NCBI GenBank assembly: GCA_944387915.1
Contig: CALXGT010000014.1
Coordinates: 1 to 46,640 of the forward strand
Length of the DNA: 46,640 nucleotides
From: an uncultured Clostridia bacterium
Lineage (GTDB): Bacteria > Bacillota > Clostridia > Oscillospirales > Ruminococcaceae
Direction of reading: 5' to 3'
Positions 7,826 through 16,841 of the stretch are shown piece by piece (the first letter of the stretch is position 1; the number at the start of each line of letters is the position of its first letter). A model generated the notes under the pieces. That model had not been told where the DNA came from. It did no database searches and worked only from the letters and a program-made list of their open reading frames with translations. The translations under genes and the position numbers were made by a program.

Positions 7826-9561
7826 TACGCTTCACTCCCCTCTTCCAGTAATCCATGCTGCAAAACGCATGTGGTATAGTAGTATCCTTTTTGTTTCATC
7901 AGCTCCTGATGGGTGCCGTGCTCCAAAACCTCTCCCTTATCCAGAATATAGATATGGTCGGCATGCATCACCGAGGAGATTCTCTGGGCAATAATAATGG
8001 TAGTCGCCTTTTTGGGCAGAGAACGGAGCTGTTCTTGAATATACTGCTCGGTTTCCATATCCACCGCCGAGGTGGTGTCATCCAAAATCAGAATCGGCGC
8101 GTCCATGGCAAGCGCTCTCGCCAGAGAAATTCTCTGCTTTTGTCCGCCGGAAAGTCCGGTTCCCCGCTCTCCGACGATGGTGTCGTATTTCTCCGGCATC
8201 TCTTCGATAAACCCTCTGGCGTCGGCAATGGTCGCCGACCGGATTACCGTCTCCATGGGGGCGTCGGGAACACCGTAGACAATGTTGGATTCCACCGTAT
8301 CGGAAAAGAGGAAAATATCCTGCATGGTCATCGCCACATTTTTCCGGAGCCGGGGAAGAGCGTAATCTTTGACGTTGACACCGTCGATATAAACAGCGCC
8401 CTCGGTGGGATCCACAAACCGGTTGATAAGATTGACGAGCATGGTCTTACCGGAACCCGTAGGCCCCATAATACCGATGGTCTCTCCCGGCGTAATATGA
8501 ATGTTGATATGAGACAATACATGGGTATTGCCAAAGGCGAGGGAAACATCCTCGAACCGGATGTCGCCCGTTACCTCTTCGGGACACTGATCCACTTCGG
8601 GGCTTTCGATTTCCACAGGGGAATAATATAACTCCATGACCTTTTCAATAGACGCGAGAAAACGCTGATAGTCGTTGACTAACGTTCCGAGCATCTCCAT
8701 CGGTTCGTTCAACGCCCACGCCAAAGAGAGGAAAACGGTGAGCTGTCCTAAGGTGATGTTTCCCAAAACCACCATAACGCCGCCTACCGTCAGGTTCACC
8801 ACCGTCAAAAGGCTGGACAGAGAACTGATAACCGGGCCGTAGGTGAGCCATATGTACATGGCACGAATGTTTTTATCCTTGTACGCCTGGTTTTCCTTTT
8901 GGAACTTTTCCATCTCAAAATCTTCCCGGACAAAGGCTTTAACCACCCGGTTTCCGCTGATATTTTCCTGTACTACAGTGTTTAAGTCGCTTAACTGTTC
9001 ACGGGCGGCCTTAAACGCGGGACGCACCTTTTTTCCCAGCTGAGACGCCACCAGAGCCGTAAACGGGGTAATGGAAAATAAAATCAACGTATAGACCCAG
9101 TTGATCCGTAAAAACACCACCAAAGTAAAGGCCAGCATCAACGCCGATTCCACAGCCTGAGGAATAATAAAACACAAAAAGCGATTCATAACCTCGACGT
9201 CGCCGCTGCATTTATTGATCAAATCTCCCACCTTCGTGCCGCGGAAAAAACTGGGCGTCTGTTTCAACAGCTTGTCAAATAACGCTCCTTTCAATCGATA
9301 TACCGCATGCTGTGCCGCCTGCTCCGCGAGAATACTTACAAAGTACCGGCAAATCATAAACAAAGAGCCGATAAAAAGGGAGTACCCCAGCGCCGGGAGC
9401 AGCCGGTCAAACTGTTGAGGCATCAGGATATTATCCACAATATCGGAAAAAATAAAAGGCTCATACGTCATGAGGCCTACTCCTATGATATTCAATACAA
9501 TGGATAACACCAACCTCCATTTTTGGCGGCCCATCCAGTTGACCGCCCACTTAAAAGACAT
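7825..9561 (-). CDS. ABC exporter half-transporter with degenerate nucleotide site
   Basis: This 578-residue ABC exporter half (MSFKWAVNWMGRQ start) has six membrane helices followed by an ATPase. Walker A is GPTGSGKT and the signature is LSGGQ, but Walker B reads ILILDDTTSAVD (catalytic Glu replaced by Asp) and the H-loop reads IIIAQRISS (His replaced by Gln). These two changes are the hallmark of the non-hydrolysing site of heterodimeric exporters, complementing the intact partner downstream. It is first in a two-gene operon with a clear promoter at 9591-9619 and an AGGAGG site before its ATG. Confidence 0.92.
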   Translation of the reverse strand: MSFKWAVNWMGRQKWRLVLSIVLNIIGVGLMTYEPFIFSDIVDNILMPQQFDRLLPALGYSLFIGSLFMICRYFVSILAEQAAQHAVYRLKGALFDKLLKQTPSFFRGTKVGDLINKCSGDVEVMNRFLCFIIPQAVESALMLAFTLVVFLRINWVYTLILFSITPFTALVASQLGKKVRPAFKAAREQLSDLNTVVQENISGNRVVKAFVREDFEMEKFQKENQAYKDKNIRAMYIWLTYGPVISSLSSLLTVVNLTVGGVMVVLGNITLGQLTVFLSLAWALNEPMEMLGTLVNDYQRFLASIEKVMELYYSPVEIESPEVDQCPEEVTGDIRFEDVSLAFGNTHVLSHINIHITPGETIGIMGPTGSGKTMLVNLINRFVDPTEGAVYIDGVNVKDYALPRLRKNVAMTMQDIFLFSDTVESNIVYGVPDAPMETVIRSATIADARGFIEEMPEKYDTIVGERGTGLSGGQKQRISLARALAMDAPILILDDTTSAVDMETEQYIQEQLRSLPKKATTIIIAQRISSVMHADHIYILDKGEVLEHGTHQELMKQKGYYYTTCVLQHGLLEEGSEA

Positions 9562-9902
9562 CTCTTTCCCTCCTCAATTTTAATGGCTTCATTATACCAC
9601 GCTTTGGTTTTGTTTTCAAGGTTAATTAACAAACAAAGAGAAACTTTTCTTTTTGTTAAATTCACCAAAATCATCGCGGACGTTACAGATATTTTCTAAG
9701 TTTTTTTCCTATATTTTCAAGTTATGTCAAGTCTTAAAACACAGCCGGTGGTAAAACGACTTTTTCTCTCTTTTTTGGGAAAAAAATTACTTTGCTTTCT
9801 TGAAAAATTAAGAAAAAGAAAGTATAATAAATAAATGTAAGAGTTAATTTTTTCACAACCCTTATTTCCCCTGCAATTTGCATTCAGAAAAGGAGTATTT
9901 TT
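9562..9902. promoter_or_regulatory. Divergent intergenic region with two strong promoters
   Basis: On the minus strand a promoter for the ABC exporter has -35 TTGAAA (9614-9619) and -10 TATAAT (9591-9596) with a 17-bp spacer. On the plus strand a promoter for metF has -35 TTGAAA (9800-9805) and -10 TATAAT (9823-9828), also 17 bp. The stretch between is AT-rich. I saw no riboswitch-like structure ahead of metF and no gene. Confidence 0.75.
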
Positions 9903-10769
9903 ATGAAAACATCCACTTTGTTTCAAAAAAAAACCGTCCTCTCTTTTGAAATTTTTCCGCCGAAACGCAATTCTCCTATAGAAACGGTATATAAAACTCT
10001 GGATGAGCTTTGCGATCTCCATCCGGATTTTATCAGCGTTACTTACGGAGCCGGAGGAAGTGAAAACTGCGCTTCCACATTAAAGATCGCGTCGGATATC
10101 AAAAATAAGTACCATGTGGAAAGCGTCGCCCATCTGCCATGCATCAACTTAACCAAAGAGGACGTTTTGGAGATGCTAAAGCAATTCAAAGCGGAGGGCA
10201 TTGAGAACATCTTGGCGCTGCGGGGCGACCCGGTGCCGGATTTAGAGCCGAAAAAGGATTTCCGCTACGCTTCCGATTTGGTAGCTTTTATTAAGGCGCA
10301 TGGCGATTTTGACATTATCGGCGCCTGTTATCCGGAGGGCCATACCGAAGCCGAAAGCATGGTCGCCGATATCATTCACCTTCGGGAAAAAATCGACGCC
10401 GGCGCCACCCACCTCATTTCCCAGCTGTTTTTTGATAACCAATGCTTCTACGAATTTTTGGAAAAAGCGAAAATCGCCGGTATCAACGTTCCCATTGAGG
10501 CGGGCATTATGCCGGTAACCAACAAAAAGCAGATCGAGCGGATGGTTACCCTTTGCGGCGCCTCTCTCCCTTCCAAGTTCGCCAAGATGATGTCCCGCTA
10601 TGAGCATAACGCCGAAGCGCTGAGAGACGCGGGTATCGCTTATGCTATCGACCAGATCGTCGACTTGCTGGCGCAGGGGGTAGACGGTATCCACCTGTAT
10701 ACCATGAACAACCCTTACGTGGCAAGAAAAATCTGCGAGGCTGTCCAGAATCTGATTACTGAAAAATAA
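9903..10769 (+). CDS. metF: Methylenetetrahydrofolate reductase
   Basis: MetF reduces 5,10-methylene-THF to 5-methyl-THF, using FAD, to supply the methyl group of methionine or the C1 branch of acetogens. The protein of 288 residues has the N-terminal FEIFPPK motif with the catalytic Glu, SVTYGAGGS, ALRGDP and the C-terminal GIHLYTMN motif. It is full length for the bacterial TIM-barrel form. AAAAGGAG lies 7-8 nt before the ATG. The gene stands alone with its own promoter and a strong bidirectional terminator, so no partner such as MetV or RnfC-like subunits is visible. Confidence 0.95.
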   Translation: MKTSTLFQKKTVLSFEIFPPKRNSPIETVYKTLDELCDLHPDFISVTYGAGGSENCASTLKIASDIKNKYHVESVAHLPCINLTKEDVLEMLKQFKAEGIENILALRGDPVPDLEPKKDFRYASDLVAFIKAHGDFDIIGACYPEGHTEAESMVADIIHLREKIDAGATHLISQLFFDNQCFYEFLEKAKIAGINVPIEAGIMPVTNKKQIERMVTLCGASLPSKFAKMMSRYEHNAEALRDAGIAYAIDQIVDLLAQGVDGIHLYTMNNPYVARKICEAVQNLITEK

Positions 10770-10778
10770 AACAAAAAA

Positions 10779-10805
10779 GGGCCCGGAGTAAACCGGGTCC
10801 TTTTT
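10779..10805. terminator. Bidirectional terminator between metF and tadA
   Basis: GGGCCCGG and CCGGGTCC arms enclose AGTAAA. The hairpin has T-runs on both strands and serves the convergent metF (plus) and tadA (minus). Confidence 0.9.
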
Positions 10806-10814
10806 ACGCTTCCC

Positions 10815-11300
10815 CTATTTTTCGGAAAAAGGAGCTTTTCTCTTTTCCCGAAGCTCATAAAAAAATTGTTTCAACAGGGCTTCGGATTCCTTCGCCATAA
10901 CGCCGCCCTCAATTTGAGGCTTATGATTGAAAGGATAGTCGAACAGGGAAAAAACGCTTCCCATCGCGCCCCCTTTTTGGTCGTAAGCGCCGAACACCAC
11001 CCGCTTGAGTCTGGCGTTTAAAATCGCGCCGGCGCACATGGGGCACGGCTCCAACGTCACATACAATGTCCCTTTCCAAAGCCTCCATCCGCCAAGACGA
11101 GCGCAAGCTTTGTGGATAGCCAAAAGCTCCGCATGGTACAAAGCGTTTTTTTTCGTCTCCCGAAGGTTTCCCGCCGTCGCGACAGGCTCTTCTCTTCCTT
11201 CCCAGCAGAGAACCGCCCCTACCGGCGTTTCTCCCGCAGCCGCCGCCTTTTCTGCTTCCCGGAGCGCCAGCCGCATCATTTGCAGATCGTATTCGTTCAT
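10815..11300 (-). CDS. tadA: tRNA(Arg) adenosine-34 deaminase
   Basis: TadA converts A34 of tRNA-Arg(ACG) to inosine. The 161-residue protein has the zinc and proton-shuttle motif HAE (in LYHAELLAIHKA) and the second zinc motif PCPMCAGAI, spaced as in TadA. The start at 11300 is chosen over an upstream in-frame codon because GGAGGG lies 5 nt before it and the protein then begins MNEYDLQMMRLALREA, as in homologues. Confidence 0.93.
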   Translation of the reverse strand: MNEYDLQMMRLALREAEKAAAAGETPVGAVLCWEGREEPVATAGNLRETKKNALYHAELLAIHKACARLGGWRLWKGTLYVTLEPCPMCAGAILNARLKRVVFGAYDQKGGAMGSVFSLFDYPFNHKPQIEGGVMAKESEALLKQFFYELREKRKAPFSEK

Positions 11301-11366
11301 GACACCCTCCCATTTTCGAAGAAAGTGTACCATAGATATGCCGTTTTTTCAACATGTTTCCTTTTC

Positions 11367-11395
11367 TTGACAACCATAGGGGAATATGCTATAGT
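11367..11395 (+). promoter_or_regulatory. Promoter of the amino-acid ABC operon
   Basis: TTGACA at 11367-11372, a 17-bp spacer and TATAGT at 11390-11395 lie about 50 bp upstream of the binding-protein gene. Confidence 0.75.
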
Positions 11396-11444
11396 TTGAT
11401 AGCGTGCTGTCATAGTAACGCACTAAATTCTGGAGGGAATATGT

Positions 11445-12361
11445 ATGAAAAAAATACTTGCATTGTTGTTATCCTCAATGATGATGCTGACGGTTATGGT
11501 TTCCTGTAACAACGACAGCGACATCAATTCCAGCTCGGAAGGCAGTTCTTCCCAAACGGAAGAGGAAAATACCGGCTCGGACAGCTCGGAAAGTTCCGAA
11601 AGCGAAGAATCCACCGATGGAGAACTGACGGGCTGGGCGTACATCGAAGACAAAGGAACGCTCATCGTCGGCCTGGACGATACTTTCGCGCCCATGGGAT
11701 TTCGGGATGAAAACGGCGATTTAGTGGGCTTGATATCGATTTGGCGAATGCGGTCGCCGAACAGCTTGGCATTACCGTGGAATTTCTTCCCATCGACTGG
11801 AACGGAAAAGAGTTAGCCCTTTCCTCTAAACGGGTGGATTGCCTCTGGAACGGTATGTCCGCCACCGAGGAACGCCAAGAAAGCATGGCGCTCACCGATA
11901 AGTACTTAAATAACCGGATCGTCATTATGACCAAAGACGCGTCCATCAATATTACATCCGCCGCCGACCTCGCCAACTACAACATCGGTACCCAGGAAGG
12001 CAGCGCCGCGCTGGAAATGATGGAAGCCAACCCCGACTACGATCTCTTTAAGGACAAGATTACCCAGTACCCCACCTACGATGAAGTTATCATGGATATG
12101 CAGGCGGGGCGGATCGACTGCATGGTGGTCGACGAAGTGCTGGGCGAATATAAAAACAGCCAGTTAGAGGAAAAAATGGCGGTTGCGGAATTTAACTTTG
12201 GCGACGACTTTTACGCCATCGGCTGCCGGAAAGAAGATACCGATGTGGCCGCGAAGCTGACGGAAGCCATCTCCGCTTTGATCGACGACGGTACCGCCGC
12301 CGAGATCAGCGAGAAATGGTTCGGCAAAAACATTGTAATTTTGGAAGGCTACGACGAATAA
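11445..12361 (+). pseudogene. Polar amino-acid ABC transporter substrate-binding lipoprotein, 1-nt frameshift
   Basis: The N-terminus is a lipoprotein signal (MVSC lipobox, Cys about residue 21) followed by a Ser/Glu-rich linker to about residue 62. The SBP family 3 fold starts at GTLIVGLDDTFAPMGFRDENGD. A single base is missing near 11729-11732: GGCTTGAT should read GGC TTT GAT to give GFDIDLANAVAEQLG. In the next frame the domain continues perfectly to the TAA at 12361 (WNGMSATEERQ, GTQEGSAA). The span of 917 nt is one short of 306 codons. The permease and ATPase downstream are intact, so this is a very recent lesion or a sequencing error. Confidence 0.87.
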
Positions 12362-12386
12362 TTTGTTTTGACAGAAGGAGCGGCCT

Positions 12387-13085
12387 ATGGAATGGTTGGA
12401 TACGTTTTTTAAGGAACTGATGGAAACGCTGACCTATGTGGAGACATTGCTTCCCGCCCTTTTGAGCGGCGCCGTCACCACGGTAAAGCTGTTTGTCTTG
12501 ACCCTTTTGATGTCCATTCCCCTGGGCCTCCCCTTTGCCCTCGGGAGCAACAGCCGGTTTCGCGTTATCCGCTTTCTCGCGAAAAGCTATATCTGGATTT
12601 TTCGGGGAACCCCGCTGATGCTCCAGCTTTTCTTCTTTTATTTCTTTCTTCCCATCGCTTTCAACATCGCCTGGTCCAGTTTCACCACCGCCGTCATCAC
12701 CTTTGTTTTAAACTACGCGGCGTATTTGGCGGAAATTTACCGAGCGGGAATCGAAAGCATCGACCGGGGCCAGCATGAAGCGGCGCTCTCCTTAGGGATC
12801 GGAAAGGCGCGAACCATGTTCGGGATTATCCTTCCCCAAACCATCAAACGGGTGCTGCCGCCGGTATCCAACGAGATGATTACCCTAATTAAAGATACAG
12901 CGTTAGTCTCTACCATCGGCGTTGCCGAACTTCTCAAGGCGGCGAAAGGAGCGGTCAACCGGGATGTCAACGCCGCGGCTTACGCGGTGGCGGCAATCAT
13001 TTACTTACTGTTTACCGCGGGACTCACCTTCCTGTCCCGGTATCTGGAAAAGCGGTTCTCCCGCCATGAAGCGAAAGGAAACTGA
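12387..13085 (+). CDS. Polar amino-acid ABC transporter permease
   Basis: This 232-residue HisM/GlnP-type permease has five or so membrane helices. The motif [16 protein letters not shown] is present, and the cytoplasmic EAA loop reads [16 protein letters not shown], which contacts the ATPase. GAAGGAGCGG precedes the ATG. It lies between the binding protein and the ATPase and forms the homodimeric channel of a three-gene uptake operon for polar amino acids. Which amino acid is unknown. Confidence 0.93.
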   Translation: MEWLDTFFKELMETLTYVETLLPALLSGAVTTVKLFVLTLLMSIPLGLPFALGSNSRFRVIRFLAKSYIWIFRGTPLMLQLFFFYFFLPIAFNIAWSSFTTAVITFVLNYAAYLAEIYRAGIESIDRGQHEAALSLGIGKARTMFGIILPQTIKRVLPPVSNEMITLIKDTALVSTIGVAELLKAAKGAVNRDVNAAAYAVAAIIYLLFTAGLTFLSRYLEKRFSRHEAKGN

Positions 13086-13086
13086 C

Positions 13087-13854
13087 ATGGAACCTGTATT
13101 AAAAATGGAGCATATCGTCAAACAGTTCTCCGATTTTTACGCGGTAAAGGATGTGAGCCTTTCGGTCAACAAAGGAGAAACCGTCGCCATTATCGGACCT
13201 TCCGGCTCGGGAAAAAGCACCCTGCTTCGCTGTGTCAACCGGCTGGAACGGGTTACTTCGGGCAATATCATCATCAACGGGGAGACGCTGGTTTCCACCG
13301 GTGAAGACGGAAAGCCCGTTTATGTGTCGGAAAGAGAAGCAGCGCGGATCTGCTTGAACACAGGGATGATTTTCCAACACTTCAATCTTTTCCCCCACAT
13401 GACCTGTATCCAAAACATTCGCTATGCCCCCATCGTCGTCAAAAAAGAGGATCGAAAGGAAGCGACCGAACAGGCGAAAGCGCTTTTAAAGTTAGTAGGG
13501 CTGGAAAATAAGGCGGACGCCTACCCCTCCCAGCTTTCCGGCGGCCAGAAACAACGGGTCGCCATTGCCCGAGGTTTGGCGATGAACCCCGCTTTGATGC
13601 TATTTGACGAACCCACCAGCGCGCTGGATCCGGAGATCACCGGCGAGGTGCTGGCGGTCATGAAGGATCTCGCCAAGCAGCAGATGACCATGTTAGTGGT
13701 GACCCACGAAATGGGCTTTGCCCGAGAAGTCGCCGACCGGGTCATCTTTATGGACGGCGGTCAGATCGCGGAAGAGGGAACGCCGGAAGAGATTTTTAAC
13801 CATCCCAAAAGTGAACGGCTGAAAGCCTTTTTACAAAAGACCCTTCGCATTTAA
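13087..13854 (+). CDS. Polar amino-acid ABC transporter ATP-binding protein
   Basis: This 255-residue GlnQ/HisP-type ATPase has Walker [10 protein letters not shown], signature LSGGQKQRV, Walker [13 protein letters not shown] and H-loop VTHEMGFA, with the family C-terminus [17 protein letters not shown]. The start at 13087 follows one base after the permease stop, so the two are coupled. It powers the importer encoded upstream. A perfect hairpin terminator follows. Confidence 0.95.
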   Translation: MEPVLKMEHIVKQFSDFYAVKDVSLSVNKGETVAIIGPSGSGKSTLLRCVNRLERVTSGNIIINGETLVSTGEDGKPVYVSEREAARICLNTGMIFQHFNLFPHMTCIQNIRYAPIVVKKEDRKEATEQAKALLKLVGLENKADAYPSQLSGGQKQRVAIARGLAMNPALMLFDEPTSALDPEITGEVLAVMKDLAKQQMTMLVVTHEMGFAREVADRVIFMDGGQIAEEGTPEEIFNHPKSERLKAFLQKTLRI

Positions 13855-13887
13855 AAAAACGATGGACTTTCGTCCATCGTTTTTTTA
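13853..13887. terminator. Bidirectional terminator between the ABC operon and the P-type ATPase
   Basis: AAAACGATGGAC and GTCCATCGTTTT arms around TTTC are flanked by A- and T-runs. It serves both convergent units. Confidence 0.9.
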
Positions 13888-13907
13888 CGCCCAAAAGTCG
13901 GAAATAC

Positions 13908-15794
13908 CTAACGCTTTTGTTCTTTCTTTTTCCAGCGCAGCAACAGCGCCGAGTTGATAATAACGGCCACCGAACCGGCATTGTGGACCAACGCGCCGAT
14001 TACCGGATTCAGCACGCCGGCAATGGCAAGGGTAATGGCGAGAAAGTTCAGTCCCATAGAAAAGATAAGATTCCAATGAATGGTGGTCATCATTCGTTTC
14101 GACAGAGACACCAAATGGGGAAGCTCTTTGATGTCGTCGTTTACCAGCGCGATATCGGCGGCTTCCACCGCAATATCGCTTCCCACGCCGCCCATAGCGA
14201 TCCCAACCGTCGCCATCTTCAGCGCCGGCGCATCGTTGATTCCATCTCCGATCATACAGATATTGCTGCCTTCTTTCTGGAAACGGTCGATGTATTGGAG
14301 TTTATTTTCGGGAAGACAATGGGCGTGCACCTCCCGGATGTGAAGCTGATTTCCGATATACCGGGCGGCATTTTCGCTGTCCCCCGTCAGCAAAACCGCT
14401 TCGACCCCGCTTTGGGAAAGACTTTGGATCAAGCCCTCGCTGCTTTCCCGCACCGTATCGGAAAGAGCGAGATACCCCGCCGCTTCACCGTCGATTGCTA
14501 CATAAATCAGAGTGCTTCCCTGGGAAAGAAACTGCTCTATTTGCGGATCCTTAGGCAAGGCGACGCCCTGTTCCCAAAAAAGCGCTTCATTTCCCGCTAA
14601 AAGCCGCTTTCCATCTACTGTCGCCGAAACGCCCCGGCCGGGGATCATACGAAAATCCAAAGCCAAAGTGAGGGCTTTTCCTGTCTCATTCTGGTAACAG
14701 GATACCACCGCTTTCCCCAAAGGATGTTCCGAAAATTGCTCCGCGGCGGCGGTAAATTCGTACACTTCCCCGGAAGAATACCGGTCGGACCAGCTTTTTA
14801 CCGCAACTACCTGGGGCCTTCCGTAAGTCAAAGTTCCCGTCTTGTCAAAAGCCACTTTTTTTACCGTCGCCAACCGTTCCAGCGCGTCTCCTTCCCGAAC
14901 CAGGAACCCATGACGGGTGGCGTTTCCAATCGCCGCCATAATGGCGGTGGGCGTCGCCAACACCAGCGCGCAGGGGCAAAATACCACCAAAATGGTCACC
15001 GCCCGAATGATCTCCCCGGTAATGATCCATGTCAAAGCGGCGGCCGTCAAGGCAATAACCACAATCCATGTGGCCCACCGGTCCGCCAGACCCACGATTT
15101 TCGCCTTCCCCGCGTCCGCCGATTGGACGAGACGGATCATTCGTTGCAGCGAGCTATCCTCCCCTACCTTGGTGGCTTCCATCTCGAATGCGCCGAACTG
15201 GTTGACGGTACCGCTGAATACCTCGTCGCCCGTCTGCTTGTCCACCGGGAGGGATTCCCCCGTCATCACCGCCTGATTGACGGAGGTTTGGCCGGACAAA
15301 ATGACCCCATCCACCGGCACCGTCTCTCCGGGCAGCACCCGAAGGCGATCGCCTACCTTTACCTGCTCCGCGGGAAGAATCTCCTCTCCCGCCCCGGTCA
15401 GCACCCGGGCTGTATGCGGCGTCAAATGGACTAACTTTTCAATGCCCGCTCTCGCTTTCGCTACCGTCAAATCCTCGAGCAGCGCGCCAAGCTGCATAAT
15501 AAACGCCACTTCCCCCGCCGCAAAATCTTCGCCGATACTAACGGAAGCAATCAGCGCCAACGAAACCAGCACATCCGCCTTGATGTCGAAAGCAGTTACC
15601 AGCCCGATAAACGCTTCCAGCAAAATGGGCACACCGCAAAGGATAATCGCGACCCACGCCGCATCCACGGGGAGCGGAAACGGTTTAAAAATGCTAATGA
15701 GCAGCGCGATACCGGAAAGGATCAAAAACGCAATCTCCTTTTTTGTCCCGCCCAGTTCTAAAAACTGCTCCAATTTTTTGATTCCCGTCATCAT
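13908..15794 (-). CDS. P1B-type heavy-metal-transporting ATPase
   Basis: This 628-residue P-type ATPase exports a transition metal across the membrane. The metal site in the sixth helix is CPC (FCPCALVLATP). Phosphorylation motif DKTGT, TGES, HP (EHPLGKA) and GDGINDAPAL are all present. It lacks any N-terminal HMA domain with CxxC, so it is short for a CopA. The last helix reads HNAGSVAVIINS, which is neither the MxxSS signature of Cu(I) pumps nor the DxG of Zn/Cd pumps, so the substrate is uncertain. The start at 15794 is chosen for GGAGG 5 nt upstream; a second ATG follows directly. Its promoter carries two CsoR-like boxes, which argues for copper. Confidence 0.9.
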   Translation of the reverse strand: MMTGIKKLEQFLELGGTKKEIAFLILSGIALLISIFKPFPLPVDAAWVAIILCGVPILLEAFIGLVTAFDIKADVLVSLALIASVSIGEDFAAGEVAFIMQLGALLEDLTVAKARAGIEKLVHLTPHTARVLTGAGEEILPAEQVKVGDRLRVLPGETVPVDGVILSGQTSVNQAVMTGESLPVDKQTGDEVFSGTVNQFGAFEMEATKVGEDSSLQRMIRLVQSADAGKAKIVGLADRWATWIVVIALTAAALTWIITGEIIRAVTILVVFCPCALVLATPTAIMAAIGNATRHGFLVREGDALERLATVKKVAFDKTGTLTYGRPQVVAVKSWSDRYSSGEVYEFTAAAEQFSEHPLGKAVVSCYQNETGKALTLALDFRMIPGRGVSATVDGKRLLAGNEALFWEQGVALPKDPQIEQFLSQGSTLIYVAIDGEAAGYLALSDTVRESSEGLIQSLSQSGVEAVLLTGDSENAARYIGNQLHIREVHAHCLPENKLQYIDRFQKEGSNICMIGDGINDAPALKMATVGIAMGGVGSDIAVEAADIALVNDDIKELPHLVSLSKRMMTTIHWNLIFSMGLNFLAITLAIAGVLNPVIGALVHNAGSVAVIINSALLLRWKKKEQKR

Positions 15795-15808
15795 AAGAGC
15801 CTCCTGTC

Positions 15809-15826
15809 TATACCTATGGGGGTATA
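15809..15826 (-). promoter_or_regulatory. CsoR-like operator, proximal
   Basis: TATACCTATGGGGGTATA is a pseudo-palindrome of the TACCC-N-GGGTA type bound by CsoR. It lies between the -10 and the start codon of the P-type ATPase. Confidence 0.7.
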
Positions 15827-15831
15827 GCCTT

Positions 15832-15860
15832 ATGATACCCCTATGGGTATCATGTGTCAA
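15832..15860 (-). promoter_or_regulatory. P-type ATPase promoter with overlapping CsoR box
   Basis: On the minus strand, TTGACA (15855-15860), a 17-bp spacer and TATCAT (15832-15837) form the promoter. The spacer is filled by GATACCCCTATGGGTATC (15834-15851), a near-perfect CsoR operator. Repressor bound there would block polymerase, and metal binding to CsoR would relieve it. Confidence 0.8.
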
Positions 15861-15876
15861 GAGGAAAATAAAAAAA

Positions 15877-15902
15877 ACAGCCGAAAATCGGCTGTTTTTT
15901 TA
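15877..15902 (-). terminator. Terminator of csoR
   Basis: ACAGCCGA and TCGGCTGT arms around AAA are followed on the minus strand by a T-run directly after the csoR stop. It separates csoR from the ATPase promoter. Confidence 0.88.
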
Positions 15903-16175
15903 TCCCATATTGGAAAATCGCTCCACCGCTTTGGTAAAACTCTCAATGGTTTTATCCGCGTCCCCATGTTCAATCCCATCCCGAACGCAATGTTTAATAT
16001 GTCCTTCCAAAACCACCTGTCCGCATTTATGTAAAGCGGATTTGGCGGCGTTGAGCTGGGATAGAATATCTTCACAGGGAATATCTTCATCGATCATGCG
16101 GTCAATTGCTTGTACCTGACCGATAATCTTTTTTAACCGGCGATGCAAATTATCCGCATCCATACATTGTTTCAT
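15900..16175 (-). CDS. csoR: Copper-sensing repressor CsoR
   Basis: This is a 91-residue all-helical CsoR/RcnR-family repressor. The Cu(I) ligand pattern Cys-His-Cys is complete: Cys in DIPCEDIL, then His and Cys in EGHIKHCV. The N-terminal region LHRRLKKIIGQVQAIDRMI is the family signature. It lies upstream of the P1B ATPase on the same strand but is separated by a terminator. Its own promoter (TTGACA 16232-16237, TACCAT 16209-16214) carries a different inverted repeat. Confidence 0.92.
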   Translation of the reverse strand: MKQCMDADNLHRRLKKIIGQVQAIDRMIDEDIPCEDILSQLNAAKSALHKCGQVVLEGHIKHCVRDGIEHGDADKTIESFTKAVERFSNMG

Positions 16176-16193
16176 ACCATTCTCTCCTTCCCC

Positions 16194-16237
16194 GTTTCAA
16201 ACAAGCTTATGGTACCTTATTTGAAACGCCTTGTCAA
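16194..16237 (-). promoter_or_regulatory. csoR promoter with GTTTCAAA inverted repeat
   Basis: Minus-strand TTGACA and TACCAT are 17 bp apart. GTTTCAAA (16194-16201) and TTTGAAAC (16220-16227) form a perfect 8-bp inverted repeat that flanks the -10. It does not resemble a CsoR box, so a second regulator may act here (inference). Confidence 0.55.
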
Positions 16238-16299
16238 TACGTCTCTCCCAAGCAAAAAGCGACGTCATATCACGCCGCCTTCCTATCCGCATCAGATGG

Positions 16300-16803
16300 T
16301 TACCCCGCGGTTTCATCCCGCAAGGTTCCTTCTTTAAACCGCTTGGCTCTCTGTTTGAGCCTTTTTTCGTAATCAATGATTTTTCGGCTGTACTCGGTAT
16401 CCATCAGCGCCGAAGAAAAAAGAAAGTCGGCGGTAGATTGATTCATCGCCACCGGGATATCGTAAAGCACCGCGATCCGCAAAAGCGCCTTGACATCGGG
16501 ATCATGAGGCTGCGCCGCCAGAGGATCCCAGAAAAAAATCATAAAGTCGATAGCCCCCTCGGCAATTCGGGACCCTACCTGCTGATCCCCGCCCAAAGGG
16601 CCGCTCCGAAGGCCGGTCACGGGAAGCCCCGTCTCCTCCGAAATGAGTTTCGCCGTCGTACCGGTACCGCAAAGAAAATGATGCGACAGCACTTCCTTGT
16701 TCGCTTTGGTCCATGCGACCAAATCTTCTTTCCGGTTATCGTGGGCAATTAAAGCGATATGCTTTTGTACGCCCATTTCCACCAGGTTAAAATCCCGATC
16801 CAT
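16300..16803 (-). CDS. mgsA: Methylglyoxal synthase
   Basis: MgsA converts dihydroxyacetone phosphate to methylglyoxal and phosphate, a bypass of lower glycolysis under phosphate limitation. The 167-residue protein has [16 protein letters not shown] (phosphate site), [11 protein letters not shown] with the catalytic Asp, and FFWDPL. It is full length. The start at 16803 is supported by AAAGGACG about 9 nt upstream; an earlier in-frame codon lacks this. It lies 38 nt after the acyltransferase-fold gene and is probably cotranscribed with it. Confidence 0.93.
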   Translation of the reverse strand: MDRDFNLVEMGVQKHIALIAHDNRKEDLVAWTKANKEVLSHHFLCGTGTTAKLISEETGLPVTGLRSGPLGGDQQVGSRIAEGAIDFMIFFWDPLAAQPHDPDVKALLRIAVLYDIPVAMNQSTADFLFSSALMDTEYSRKIIDYEKRLKQRAKRFKEGTLRDETAG

Positions 16804-16841
16804 CGTTTCCCGTCCTTTACATATTTGATATTTCAAAAGCG

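Noticed and set aside
9840-9902. A SAM riboswitch or T-box ahead of metF
   Set aside because: The leader is only about 65 nt and has none of the conserved helices.
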